Positions 1 to 8,503 are shown, counted from the first letter of the stretch. The stretch is 23,173 nt of DNA from JAAYEB01 sp035306725 (GCA_035306725.1 DATGNN010000414.1:1-23173); one strand, 5' to 3'. Notes: generated from the letters alone by a model not told the origin. A program made the numbers and translations.

Positions 1-1193
1 GAGGGATTAATGTTTGATGAAATGTATTTACGTATTTCGATATCTGAAACCGGACAGGATATAAAGTATCTTTCTGATGGCAGTGCGACAAGAGAAGCAT
101 TGTCAATCAGGTTTGTTTTTGCGTATGACAAATCATTAACAGTGAAAACCGTTACGGCATCATATTTATTAAGTGAGAAAGAGAGTATCGGATTGTCATC
201 ACCTCCGGTATACAGGGTCATTTGTTCCAGAAAAGCCTTTTTACCTTGTAGAGGTGGATTCGATAAAAGATATTGTTCGCGATCATTTGTTTTTTCTATG
301 TAATACACTCCAAGTTTTAATGATTGCACAAGAAGTCTGTGGGTTTTCAGTCTTTCTACCGCCTCATTATCTTGCTGAACCATTTTAAGGATAACAGTTT
401 CCTGATCTGTGGCTCCGAAACCTTTGATTATTGCTTCATTGCCCTGTATAAACTCCTTGATACCATCAACATGCCGAAACAGTGCCAGGCCTTCAACAGG
501 ATGAGCCTTGACAAAGCCAGTCCATGCATTTATGACATCAAGTGCAGACAGGGATCTTCCATTTGCGTTTTTCAGCCTTTTTCGGAGTTTTAGAATAACT
601 CTTCGCGCAGAGGGACTGACAATTTCAAATACCGGTTTTACACCTGATATTGAATCATCTGAAACAATATTATACAAAATTGTATCTGTAGTATCTTCCT
701 GGGAGAAAGGGTAGCCTGAGGTAAGAAGGGAAAAGGGAGAGGTTATGCTGGAACGTGAAGTGTACAGGCGCACCGAACCACCAAATTCAGGCAAAAATGT
801 GTCTGTTTCTGCAATCAAAGAATCTGTAATTGAATCAGTGTGACTTTCTATGAGACTTTCAGTAAATTGAGGCTGTTTGATTATTGTCAGCGACTCAGGC
901 AGAACAATTTCCATACTGTCGGTTGGGTGGACTTTAATATGAACGAACTTGTTGTCCATACTCTTGAGTATACCAGCGTAAGGATAATTTCTCATGAAAT
1001 TCTCGAATGATTCAACGAATTCCATCCGTTTCTTTTCATCAGGAAATTCTACAATATAAGAAAGCGTATCATTTTTTTCCACCATAACAGGATAAGACGA
1101 TTCTTTTTGTGGCGGTGTTTTAACAACAGTTGATGGTGGCGTGCAGCCGATTAAAGCAGATAAAACGGATAATATTAGCAGAAAATTATTCAT
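1..1193 (-). CDS. Putative lipoprotein, family 5 solute-binding-like (partial)
   Basis: The frame is open from an ATG at 1193 down to the left edge (397 codons, no stop), so the C-terminus lies outside the window. A GGGAGAG ribosome site sits just upstream of the ATG. Residues 1-17 form a short hydrophobic signal ending in a lipobox (Leu14-Ile-Gly-Cys17), so the mature protein should be a lipid-anchored periplasmic protein. Residues about 35-135 form an acidic, Ser/Thr-rich segment. Residues about 198-270 resemble the family 5 (peptide/nickel-type) binding-protein fold: an LRKRLKNANGRSL-type strand followed by ALDVINAW, then GIKEFIQG, then a GFGATDQETVILKM strand. The stretch near residue 370 (YFISCPVSDIEIRKYI) fits the later part of that fold. 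Substrate cannot be told from sequence. No permease or ATPase genes lie on the visible side. It is divergent from the penicillin-binding protein gene. Lipoprotein status is firm; the binding-protein assignment is inference from motif resemblance. Confidence 0.65.
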   Translation of the reverse strand, partial: MNNFLLILSVLSALIGCTPPSTVVKTPPQKESSYPVMVEKNDTLSYIVEFPDEKKRMEFVESFENFMRNYPYAGILKSMDNKFVHIKVHPTDSMEIVLPESLTIIKQPQFTESLIESHTDSITDSLIAETDTFLPEFGGSVRLYTSRSSITSPFSLLTSGYPFSQEDTTDTILYNIVSDDSISGVKPVFEIVSPSARRVILKLRKRLKNANGRSLSALDVINAWTGFVKAHPVEGLALFRHVDGIKEFIQGNEAIIKGFGATDQETVILKMVQQDNEAVERLKTHRLLVQSLKLGVYYIEKTNDREQYLLSNPPLQGKKAFLEQMTLYTGGDDNPILSFSLNKYDAVTVFTVNDLSYAKTNLIDNASLVALPSERYFISCPVSDIEIRKYISSNINP

Positions 1194-1610
1194 TATACTC
1201 TCCCGATAGCAAACTTAAAAATAGCTGCAGGCAGTTTAGTTGTCCAGCTATGGTCAGGTTTGCTTGAATGAACAGAAATAAAAAAGTAGTTTTACCATAA
1301 CAGGCAGATGTTTAAAAGACTGATAAACCTGGATAATACGCCAACATGATTCTTTTTTACATTCCATACGAAAGCTGTTTGTTGAAATCTGCTGCAAGAA
1401 TTCTTGTCTCGTACGTGGAGGCGACATCATTTTTTGAACATCTTTCAGCCAGGTATCAGAAAAATAATTTATTCAGGTCAAAATTAAAAAATAGCATATT
1501 AGATCGCAGATATACAAACCTGATATTAAAATGTATATGGTATTGCTGTTAAGGATCTGTATAAGAACCTGCTCCACTTCATCTTTTATACTCGGTATAT
1601 GGAGTCTTGA
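1194..1610. other. Divergent intergenic region, no gene seen
   Basis: This 417-bp AT-rich spacer separates two divergent genes and should hold both promoters. I could not pick a convincing -35/-10 pair for either. An open frame of 68 codons at 1346-1552 has no ribosome site and no recognisable domain, so I do not call it. A GGAG site about 6 nt before 1611 serves the downstream gene. Confidence 0.5.
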
Positions 1611-4553
1611 ATGATAAAAAAATGGTTTTCCAAAAAATGGCTGATAATTCTTTCAGTATCGGTTCTGGTGCTTATTGTTGGCGTGTATCCGGGATATCTG
1701 CTGGCCCAATTTGCTTTTAACAGGTATTTTGAGCATTGGGGTAACAAGCTTGTAGATCTGGAAAACCGTGGTTTGCTTTCAAAACAGTATGGAGCGGGGT
1801 GGCAGGATGTACTTGTGGATCGGGCCATGGCTATGGAAGCATCCAGGATTATGAACACTGGAGATGATTCTGAAGTTCAGGAAAATGATGATACAGTGCA
1901 GGTAGTAGATGGAATTGTTCTGGCCGATTATCCGTCACTTTCCATTATTGATCAATTACGTCAGGTAAAAGAGTATTCCAGCATTATTGAGATTGTGGAT
2001 CGCAAAGAGAGGCCTTTATCCCGAATCAAAACAGATCATTCGAGGGCATCAATAAGTGAATTCCCGCCTGTTTTAATCACTGCCCTGATTGCTTCTGAAG
2101 ATGGAAATTTCAGAAAGAATCATCTTGGTTTTGAATTTAAGAGCTTTGTTCGTGCTGCTTTACAGTCTGTATGGAATGCTGTTTTTACATTTAAAAAATC
2201 GCCCCCTCGGGGGACTTCAACAATTACTCAGCAGGTTGCAAAACTGTTTATTTCCAGGCTTGATGAGTACGGGATGAGACAGGTCAGTCGTTCTGTAGAC
2301 CGAAAAATTCGTGAGCTTCGCATTGCTGTTGCATTGCGAAAACTTTATGGAGCCGACGACATACTTGAAGTGTATTTTAACCATTGTGTTACAAGTGATT
2401 ATGGAATGATAGGCTTCAAGGATATTGCCAAAGGCCTTTTTAACAGGGAACTCAGGGAACTTTCTGATGCAGAGTGTATTTATCTTGCCAGAATGGTTAA
2501 GTGGGGGAGGAATATAAAATCCAAAATTGTAAATCAGTGCAAAGTTGATATGCCGAGGATGGCTGAAGCTCTGGGATGGGATGAGCAGAAGCAGCGTGAA
2601 GTTTTGGAGGAAGTAAGCGAACTGCAATTTCAGAAACCACTTGTTTTTCAGGGTGAATATGGACCGCTGGTTGACCTTGCCAATGATTTCTGGCTTTTAA
2701 CACTGAAAAAGAAAGGCTCTGGTCCGCAGCAGCTTGAACAGATGGATATTATTGATCCAAACTCATTGATCAGGAAAAAAGGGAATCTCAGGATTCAGCT
2801 TACAATAGATTTACCACTGCAGCAGACTCTTCAGAAACTTGTTGATTCCCGTGGGTATGGGCCGGATACAACCATTATTGATGAAGTACGTATCGGAAGC
2901 AGGGGAGAGACTGTCATATCGGAAACTCCTTTACGTGATACAATCAGGGCTGTACGGATATTGAAAAAACCGGTTGATTTCAGTGAACCCAACAGTGCTT
3001 ATATAACCAGCCTTAATCCGGGCGATACTGTTATTGTTAATGTCAGGTATAAAAAAACGGGAAAGAATGAGTACCGAAGAAGCTGCTTTTATTATGTAAA
3101 ACGCCCTGTAATTGTTAATGGACAGTATTACGCGTATAGTATCATGGATTCAAAAACAGGTGAATTGCTTGCGTATTACTCAAAAGATCGTCTGGGATCC
3201 AGACTGGCATGTCTTTTAAGAAACCGTGTACCTAACGGATCTTCTACAGCGAAACCAATCTTTAATGCTCTGAACTTTGATCTGGGGATCTTCAAACCAT
3301 ATTCAAAATGGACAGACGAAGTTGCTGTTCCTGGTGATGTCCCCTGGAAGAGAGAATTGAATTATAACCGGAATAAATTGATAGGTGTGATTTACAAAAA
3401 CAGTGCAGTGAGGGGCAAGGGATATCCGGTACACAATCATAATTATGTTTTTGACGGGTGTCAGTATGTGTTTGACCATCTTAATGCTTCAAATAATATT
3501 CTTGCTGTTGAGACCGCTTATCGACTGAATCAAAGGATATTCGACGAGAATGGTGATATCATTCCCGAAGCTTTCCCGCTGGTTCAGTATTTTTACCGGG
3601 TAGGTGCTTTTTCACGGATCAAAGACTCTTTAAATTTAAAAGATGTGACCGGTGTGAGGGCATATAAAGAACTTTGTCGTATTGTCGGGGTTGATGTAGA
3701 TACAATGCTTTCTTACGGCAAGAGGATGCCTGTTTCGGACAGTATGTATTCGGTTGCACTTGGAACTCTTGAAATGAGTCTGTACGAACAGATGCATATT
3801 TTCAACATTTTGTATAATAATGACCTGATTGAGAAACCAGCCCGGCACCCGTCACTGGTTATAAAAAATATCGTTTTGAACGAAAGTGAAATCGCTCTTG
3901 ACGATACAGTAAAACGGTATCACCCTTTTATGGATATCAACAATATAAGACCGACATTGTTGGGTTTACATAAAAGACTTGTTTCCAACAAATGGGATGG
4001 GCTTGAGAGGTATGATATACAGTATGTTGTTGATCCGTTTGATCCTGTTTACTGGGAAAGCAGTTATAATGAATTTGCATATGAAATAACGGAACCGATG
4101 TCCAATTTTGCAAAGAGTGGTACATCAGATGATGTAATCCGTCCTTTTAATGTAAGTGCATCAAGCAAAAAGAGGACTAATTATGGGTTATGGAATGCTG
4201 TTCTGAGAGTTGATTTGTCGAAACTCTCAGGTGAGGGAGATCCCGATACCTGTGATATAACTGTAGCCTGTATTGGAGAGTGCAATACGAAATTTACAGG
4301 TCCGCGTGATGGAAAAAGTCTTCATAAATTTCTTACAGCCGGGCTTCTAAAAAAGGCTGGTATTGGTGTTGAAAACGGTTATTTCTCCAGGTATGAAAGT
4401 TATTTAAAGAGGGTAACTCCTGGCGATGAGGACTGCAGCAATTACAATGAAAAATTTTCTGTTGATTCGGTAAATACAGATTCCGTAGTGATCGATTCGG
4501 TAGACATTGAAGAAAATGAACAGATGATGTTTGAAAATGTTGATTGGCCATAG
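1611..4553 (+). CDS. Class A penicillin-binding protein (GT51 transglycosylase + transpeptidase)
   Basis: This bifunctional enzyme polymerises lipid II into glycan strands and cross-links the stem peptides on the periplasmic face of the inner membrane. The 980-residue protein begins with a Lys-rich cytoplasmic tip and one membrane segment (about 12-32). The GT51 domain follows: catalytic Glu163 in ASEDGNF, STITQQVAK at 203-211, RKIREL at 231-236, and DDILEVYFN at 249-257. The transpeptidase domain keeps its three active-site motifs: SxxK as Ser545-Thr-Ala-Lys548, SxN as Ser627-Asn-Asn629, and a KSGT box at 835-838 in place of the usual KTG(T/S). Spacing inside this domain is larger and more diverged than in PBP1a/1b, and the last 40 residues are a Ser/Asp/Val-rich tail with no clear fold. 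A GGAG site precedes the ATG. No terminator is obvious downstream. Family assignment is firm; which PBP1 paralogue it is cannot be told. Confidence 0.93.
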   Translation: MIKKWFSKKWLIILSVSVLVLIVGVYPGYLLAQFAFNRYFEHWGNKLVDLENRGLLSKQYGAGWQDVLVDRAMAMEASRIMNTGDDSEVQENDDTVQVVDGIVLADYPSLSIIDQLRQVKEYSSIIEIVDRKERPLSRIKTDHSRASISEFPPVLITALIASEDGNFRKNHLGFEFKSFVRAALQSVWNAVFTFKKSPPRGTSTITQQVAKLFISRLDEYGMRQVSRSVDRKIRELRIAVALRKLYGADDILEVYFNHCVTSDYGMIGFKDIAKGLFNRELRELSDAECIYLARMVKWGRNIKSKIVNQCKVDMPRMAEALGWDEQKQREVLEEVSELQFQKPLVFQGEYGPLVDLANDFWLLTLKKKGSGPQQLEQMDIIDPNSLIRKKGNLRIQLTIDLPLQQTLQKLVDSRGYGPDTTIIDEVRIGSRGETVISETPLRDTIRAVRILKKPVDFSEPNSAYITSLNPGDTVIVNVRYKKTGKNEYRRSCFYYVKRPVIVNGQYYAYSIMDSKTGELLAYYSKDRLGSRLACLLRNRVPNGSSTAKPIFNALNFDLGIFKPYSKWTDEVAVPGDVPWKRELNYNRNKLIGVIYKNSAVRGKGYPVHNHNYVFDGCQYVFDHLNASNNILAVETAYRLNQRIFDENGDIIPEAFPLVQYFYRVGAFSRIKDSLNLKDVTGVRAYKELCRIVGVDVDTMLSYGKRMPVSDSMYSVALGTLEMSLYEQMHIFNILYNNDLIEKPARHPSLVIKNIVLNESEIALDDTVKRYHPFMDINNIRPTLLGLHKRLVSNKWDGLERYDIQYVVDPFDPVYWESSYNEFAYEITEPMSNFAKSGTSDDVIRPFNVSASSKKRTNYGLWNAVLRVDLSKLSGEGDPDTCDITVACIGECNTKFTGPRDGKSLHKFLTAGLLKKAGIGVENGYFSRYESYLKRVTPGDEDCSNYNEKFSVDSVNTDSVVIDSVDIEENEQMMFENVDWP

Positions 4554-4600
4554 ATGTTATTATAATTATTTATTGAAATTAAATTATATGGATTTTCATG

Positions 4601-4626
4601 TTCGGGCCGGGCGCACACGCCCACGC
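4601..4626 (-). repeat. GC-rich dispersed repeat, copy A
   Basis: Read on the minus strand, this copy matches the plus-strand copy at 10386-10412 over GCGTGGG, then CGTGTGCGC, then CGGC. The two differ mainly by a one-base insertion and a C/T change in that part. The core at 4609-4622 can fold as a hairpin with stem GGGCG/CGCCC around a four-base loop. It stands out by GC content from its AT-rich surroundings. Confidence 0.5.
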
Positions 4627-4798
4627 GGTAGTGAAACAGGATTTTGAGTAATTGGAATTTATTTGAAACTTGATTTCTTATTATGAATTGGGATTTATTC
4701 TTTGACCTCTTCCCCCAATTCTTTCTCGCATAAAAAAAGCTCATTCTCTTTTCTCAAAGTTTTCTTCACAAGGCCAGTGAGGCCATAATGAACAGTAA

Positions 4799-4872
4799 GA
4801 GCCGTATAAAGTCGAGAGGTTCACGTTCGGTTCTGTGAGAGACTGATGGTGAAATTCCCTCGGTCTCTCGAC
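4799..4872 (+). mobile_element. Group II intron remnant (domains V and VI only)
   Basis: The sequence preceding and including 4799-4833 (AACAGTAAGAGCCGTAT, a GAGA tetraloop, GGTTCACG, then CGGTTC) matches the highly conserved catalytic domain V of bacterial group II introns. GAGCCG pairs with CGGTTC. It continues into a domain VI-like hairpin whose arms GAGAGAC and GTCTCTC pair around GGTGAAATTCCC, and ends in CTCGAC at about 4872. Domain V is 35 nt instead of 34, with mismatches in both helices, and the usual bulged branch-point A before CTCGAC appears to be missing. No reverse transcriptase frame or domains I-IV lie upstream. This is therefore a dead 3' fragment. The boundaries are approximate. 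Confidence 0.7.
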
Positions 4873-5035
4873 CAGGATGACCTGATCTCAATTCCAAATC
4901 CGAATTAATCACTCAAAGGCCCAAGTAACCAATGAATATGGTTTTTAAATTAACTACAACTTATCATTGCTGTCATTCAGGTATTATTTTACCTGATCAG
5001 ACAAAATAAAAAAATGTAAATCTGAAGGTGGTTAA

Positions 5036-5683
5036 ATGATTCGTGAATATGATTATTATCTCTTTGATGCTGATGGAACCCTGTTTGACACAACTGAGAT
5101 GATTTGCAGGTGCTTCGAACATACAGCAGAAAAATTTGGAAAACAATATGACAAAGAACTGGTAAAAACTTATATCGGTATGACATTAAAAAAACAGATG
5201 GGAATCTATTACGGACCCCTTACCGATCAAATGTTTGAAACATACAGAACCGCTCATATGGATTATCAGTTATCCATCTATAAAGATTACCTGGTTTTGT
5301 GTCCGGGTGTTAAAGAAGCCCTCTGCGGACTGGTTCAAAATGGGAAAAAATGCGCAGTCGTTACCTCCAGAATGTTGTATACACTGGAATTGTTTTTAAA
5401 AGAAATGGGAATTTTATCATTTTTTGAAGTTCTTGTTACTCCGGAATCGACCTTTAAGCATAAACCGGATCCTCAACCTGCTTTAAAAGCACTTGAATTA
5501 TTTGGCAGCGCAACACCCCAAAAAGCAGTATTCATTGGCGATTCACCATTTGATATTGAGTGCGGACATAGAGCAGGCATGGATACCGCTTTTGTTAAAT
5601 GGAGTCATAATGATAAATCGCTTCTTTCCGTAAAACCGGTTTATTATCTTAATGATATGAGACAACTGTGTGAAAACATTTAG
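5036..5683 (+). CDS. HAD-family phosphatase, phosphoglycolate phosphatase-like
   Basis: This cytoplasmic hydrolase of the haloacid dehalogenase superfamily has 215 residues, the usual length for the Gph/PGP subgroup. Motif I is FDADGT with nucleophile Asp11 and acid/base Asp13. A helical cap fills about 18-90. Motif II is Thr110 in CAVVTSR, motif III is Lys143 in KHKPDP, and motif IV is GDSPFD at 168-173, where Asp169 and Asp173 would bind Mg2+. The ATG follows a GGTGG site. The ABC ATPase gene begins 28 bp after its stop, which suggests one transcript. The fold is clear. The substrate could be 2-phosphoglycolate, a sugar phosphate, pyrophosphate or a nucleotide, and the sequence does not say which. 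Confidence 0.85.
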   Translation: MIREYDYYLFDADGTLFDTTEMICRCFEHTAEKFGKQYDKELVKTYIGMTLKKQMGIYYGPLTDQMFETYRTAHMDYQLSIYKDYLVLCPGVKEALCGLVQNGKKCAVVTSRMLYTLELFLKEMGILSFFEVLVTPESTFKHKPDPQPALKALELFGSATPQKAVFIGDSPFDIECGHRAGMDTAFVKWSHNDKSLLSVKPVYYLNDMRQLCENI

Positions 5684-5711
5684 TCAATAAGATTAATTCA
5701 GGATATGAAGA

Positions 5712-6419
5712 ATGATTCAATTTAAATCTGTTGTTAAAACGTATGGCGCTTTGCGGGCTCTTGATGATGTTACATTTACTGTAAACAAGGGTGAGTTTTT
5801 CGCACTGTTGGGACCTAATGGAGCCGGTAAAACCACTGTCATACGGCTGATCCTGAATTTTACCCGTCTAGCAGGCGGACAAGTTCTGATTAAAGGAGTT
5901 CCGGTTTCACAATCCTCTGTTCGTTCTTCAATAGGCTATCTTCCCGAGAATATCCGCATACCTGTTTATCTTAGTGGAAAAGAATTTCTGAATCGACATG
6001 CGCAGCTTTGCAATATGAGTGGCAGGTCGGCCGATATTGCGATTGATCGCGTTGTGGAACTTGTTGGAATGAAAGGACGGGAAAAAAATCGTACAGGAAC
6101 CTATTCAAAAGGTATGATGCAGAGAATCGGACTTGCTGCATCACTGATACATTCTCCGGAAATACTTATCCTCGACGAGCCAGTGAACGGACTGGATCCC
6201 ATCGGTATAAGAGAGTTCCGGCTGATACTTGAGGATTTGAAAAGCAGGGGAGTAACTGTACTGCTTAACTCACATATACTTTCTGAAGTGGAGCGGCTTT
6301 GTTCAACTGCAGCAATCATGGATAAGGGAAAAATCCTTGTCAAGGATACCGTTTCCAGTCTGATCAAGGATGGCGAGACACTGGAGGATGTATTTGTGAG
6401 AATCGTTAAAAAAAACTGA
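5712..6419 (+). CDS. ABC transporter ATP-binding protein (NosF/CcmA-like)
   Basis: This 235-residue nucleotide-binding subunit has Walker A GPNGAGKTT at 34-42, a GYLPE segment at the Q-loop (75-79) with Glu where Gln is common, a YSKGMMQR signature at 131-138, Walker B ILILDEP at 151-157, and the H-loop in NSH (His188). It ends in TLEDVFVRIV, the tail typical of ATPases that pair with ABC-2 type membrane subunits (NosF, CcmA and GldA-like). An AGGA site lies before the ATG. It follows the HAD gene by 28 bp. No permease gene is next to it: the following gene is convergent and unrelated. Its membrane partner must be elsewhere, so the substrate is unknown. Confidence 0.9.
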   Translation: MIQFKSVVKTYGALRALDDVTFTVNKGEFFALLGPNGAGKTTVIRLILNFTRLAGGQVLIKGVPVSQSSVRSSIGYLPENIRIPVYLSGKEFLNRHAQLCNMSGRSADIAIDRVVELVGMKGREKNRTGTYSKGMMQRIGLAASLIHSPEILILDEPVNGLDPIGIREFRLILEDLKSRGVTVLLNSHILSEVERLCSTAAIMDKGKILVKDTVSSLIKDGETLEDVFVRIVKKN

Positions 6420-6483
6420 ATCTGTTCCAAAAACTTGAGAATACAGATAAAACCTGAATGAAACCAGAGGACACATAAGAGAA

Positions 6484-6504
6484 AATCATTCTTAATGAAT
6501 GATT
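6484..6504 (-). terminator. Weak hairpin at the end of the ispH-ubiA gene
   Basis: A perfect 8-bp inverted repeat (AATCATTC / GAATGATT) surrounds a 5-base loop that includes the stop codon of the minus-strand gene. On the minus strand the second arm is followed by TTTTCTCTT. The stem is AT-rich, so terminator activity is uncertain. Confidence 0.35.
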
Positions 6505-8264
6505 AAAACAGAAAGTGCTGCACCCAGACCTGCCAGATAAAAAAGCCCGTCGGCAAGTAAATTAAACAAGGCGGAACGTTTTTGACGAATTTTAGGATTC
6601 CATTTAACAAATGAAGACACATAAAACAGTGTCGGAATCTGAAACAGGAAACGAATGGTTCTTTGGTTCTGATAAGCACTCATACCCATTAATGCCGGGA
6701 AAAATAAAAGTAAAGCAGCACAGAACCAGATAATAAGATGAATCGCTTTACGGGCCCGTTTTTCACCAACAATTGTAATTAGTGTTTCACGGCCCATTAT
6801 TCGGTCACCTTCAATATCCCTGAGATCAAATATGAGTGATCTTAAAAAAGCGAGAGTAAAAATCCAGAAAAACGTGGCAATTGTTACTGGCCGAAACAGT
6901 TCAAAACTGCCATTAAGTACCTGGGGTGAAAAAGTAAGAACAGTTCCCCATGCGAGTGCTACAAAAAGGTCGCGTGAAGTCGGGATATCCTTGAGGTTTT
7001 TATAATGAAAAAAACTTCTGAGCTTTTTGGGAACAAAAGTCATATGATAAGCTGATCCGGCCAGAGTCGCTACTAAAAGAAGATAGAATAAACTCCTGTT
7101 ATAAAAAAAACTGACTGTAAGGAGTGTCGTTATGCTGATCCCGCTGGTCCATAAAAGTATCTCAAAATGGGCCCTGTAAAATCTGTATCGTGATATTCCG
7201 TGATGCTGGGTAGATTCTATGCTTGCAAGACTGTTCCATAAATACATCGAAAAAAAATAGAGAAAAGAAAGCGCCGCACCATGAATCGAAAAGGTAAAAT
7301 TCTGAAGATAGCAGGAAACGTAGTAGATCGCAACAGCACCAAGAGCTACAAACAGATTCAGGTTGGCAAAAATATCCATGATGTGCAATATCGTATTTTT
7401 TATACTGTGTTTCTGCTTGCTGTCTGTGAACTGTAAATAATCTGCAATCCGTTTTATCATCCAGTCTGGAGTAGAAGCACCTGCAGTGATTCCTACAATT
7501 TCACACCCGGACAGTGCTTGCCAGTTAATATCTTTTTCGGTTTCAACGTGTTGGGTAGGTGTACCGCATTCACGGGAGATCTTTGCAAGCCGTTTTGTAT
7601 TGGCACTGTTTTTTCCACCAACAACAATTATTGAGTTTACCTGTTTTGCAAGAGCTGCAATTTCTGTCTGGCGAAGATCTGTTGCAGAGCAGATAGTTTT
7701 TTTTACTATAATTTCAGAGTTTTTATATTTCGCCCTGACCGCATCCGCAATCTGGTCAAAAAGGGTCCGGTCAAATGTTGTTTGTGAAACAAGGCAGATT
7801 TTGGACATCTCGGGAAGTTTCTCTATATCACCGGGTGTCTGAACAAGATGCCCGGCATCTTTTGCATATCCGGAAAGCCCAATTACTTCAGCATGTCCCT
7901 GATCACCGGTTATTATAATCGAATAACCCTGATCTTTAAATCGCTCTATTGTTTTATGAACTGTTTTTACCTTCGGACATGTTCCATCAATGATTTTATG
8001 TCCTTTATCGGTGTGATTTTTTTGGATTTCAGGTGGAACTCCATGGGCACGGATTAACAGAGTCGATATTTCATCAAGTTCTTCGCTTTCGTTCAACGTA
8101 GTAACACCACGCTGTTTCAGCATCTCTAATGTCTGGTTGTTATGAATAAGGGGCCCGAGTGTCTTGATACCGTTTTCTGCTTTTGACGCATGCTCCAGAG
8201 CAAGATCTACTGCCCGTTTAACACCCATGCAGAATCCGGCAGTTTTGGCAATTACAACTTTCAC
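6492..8264 (-). CDS. ispH: IspH-UbiA fusion: HMBPP reductase joined to a UbiA-like membrane prenyltransferase
   Basis: Residues 1 to about 280 are a complete IspH, the last enzyme of the MEP pathway, which reduces HMBPP to IPP and DMAPP. The 4Fe-4S ligands Cys12, Cys96 and Cys192 are present, with His41, His74, His124 and Glu126 of the active site and Ser220/Asn222/Ser264 for diphosphate binding. After a linker (about 280-290), residues 290-590 form a multi-span membrane domain of the UbiA superfamily. The second Asp-rich motif is intact (Asp480-x2-Asp483-x3-Asp487 in FDLRDIEGD). The first motif, normally NxxxDxxxD, reads Asn344 with Ser348 and Thr352 in the Asp positions. The frame is uninterrupted and the start is GTG with an AGGTGA site upstream. 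The IspH call is firm. The prenyl acceptor, and whether the second domain is catalytic, are unknown. Confidence 0.92.
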   Translation of the reverse strand: MKVVIAKTAGFCMGVKRAVDLALEHASKAENGIKTLGPLIHNNQTLEMLKQRGVTTLNESEELDEISTLLIRAHGVPPEIQKNHTDKGHKIIDGTCPKVKTVHKTIERFKDQGYSIIITGDQGHAEVIGLSGYAKDAGHLVQTPGDIEKLPEMSKICLVSQTTFDRTLFDQIADAVRAKYKNSEIIVKKTICSATDLRQTEIAALAKQVNSIIVVGGKNSANTKRLAKISRECGTPTQHVETEKDINWQALSGCEIVGITAGASTPDWMIKRIADYLQFTDSKQKHSIKNTILHIMDIFANLNLFVALGAVAIYYVSCYLQNFTFSIHGAALSFLYFFSMYLWNSLASIESTQHHGISRYRFYRAHFEILLWTSGISITTLLTVSFFYNRSLFYLLLVATLAGSAYHMTFVPKKLRSFFHYKNLKDIPTSRDLFVALAWGTVLTFSPQVLNGSFELFRPVTIATFFWIFTLAFLRSLIFDLRDIEGDRIMGRETLITIVGEKRARKAIHLIIWFCAALLLFFPALMGMSAYQNQRTIRFLFQIPTLFYVSSFVKWNPKIRQKRSALFNLLADGLFYLAGLGAALSVLIIH

Positions 8265-8463
8265 TTTTCTTCACCTGAAAAAAAAATTAATATAATATTC
8301 CATCTGTACTGATAAAAACGGTTTCGCATGAAACACAGAAAATACTAAAATTACTGTGTAAATATATGATTATTAATTGTCTTTTATCTGCCGGGCAGAA
8401 TTTTAAAGACTATCACCTGCAAATTTCAACCAGATATGGCAAGAACAGTGTGTAGAGCAGAGG

Positions 8464-8490
8464 GAAGGCGATCGCGTAACAATCGCCTTC
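8464..8490 (-). terminator. Hairpin after the hemerythrin gene
   Basis: A perfect 9-bp stem (GAAGGCGAT / ATCGCCTTC) with a 9-base loop begins 14 nt past the stop of the minus-strand hemerythrin gene. It is followed on that strand by a pyrimidine-rich but not T-rich run. It is probably a terminator or a 3'-end stabilising hairpin. Confidence 0.5.
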
Positions 8491-8503
8491 ATTCAGGTCG
8501 CAT

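Larger units (their letters stand above)
4554..5035. other. Non-coding stretch holding repeat and intron remnants
   Basis: This 482-bp gap between two same-strand genes has no credible gene. It contains a GC-rich hairpin repeat (4601-4626), the 3' end of a decayed group II intron (about 4799-4872) and a short sequence shared with the 10.4-kb intergenic region (4869-4899). It reads like a place where mobile sequence has inserted and decayed. Confidence 0.6.

Noticed and set aside
10..714. Several overlapping plus-strand frames of 68-97 codons
   Set aside because: They lie antisense to the lipoprotein gene, which is open on the minus strand from 1193 to the edge and has a signal, a lipobox and a ribosome site.
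1346..1552. 68-codon plus-strand frame in the intergenic region
   Set aside because: No ribosome site, no domain, and composition like random AT-rich DNA.
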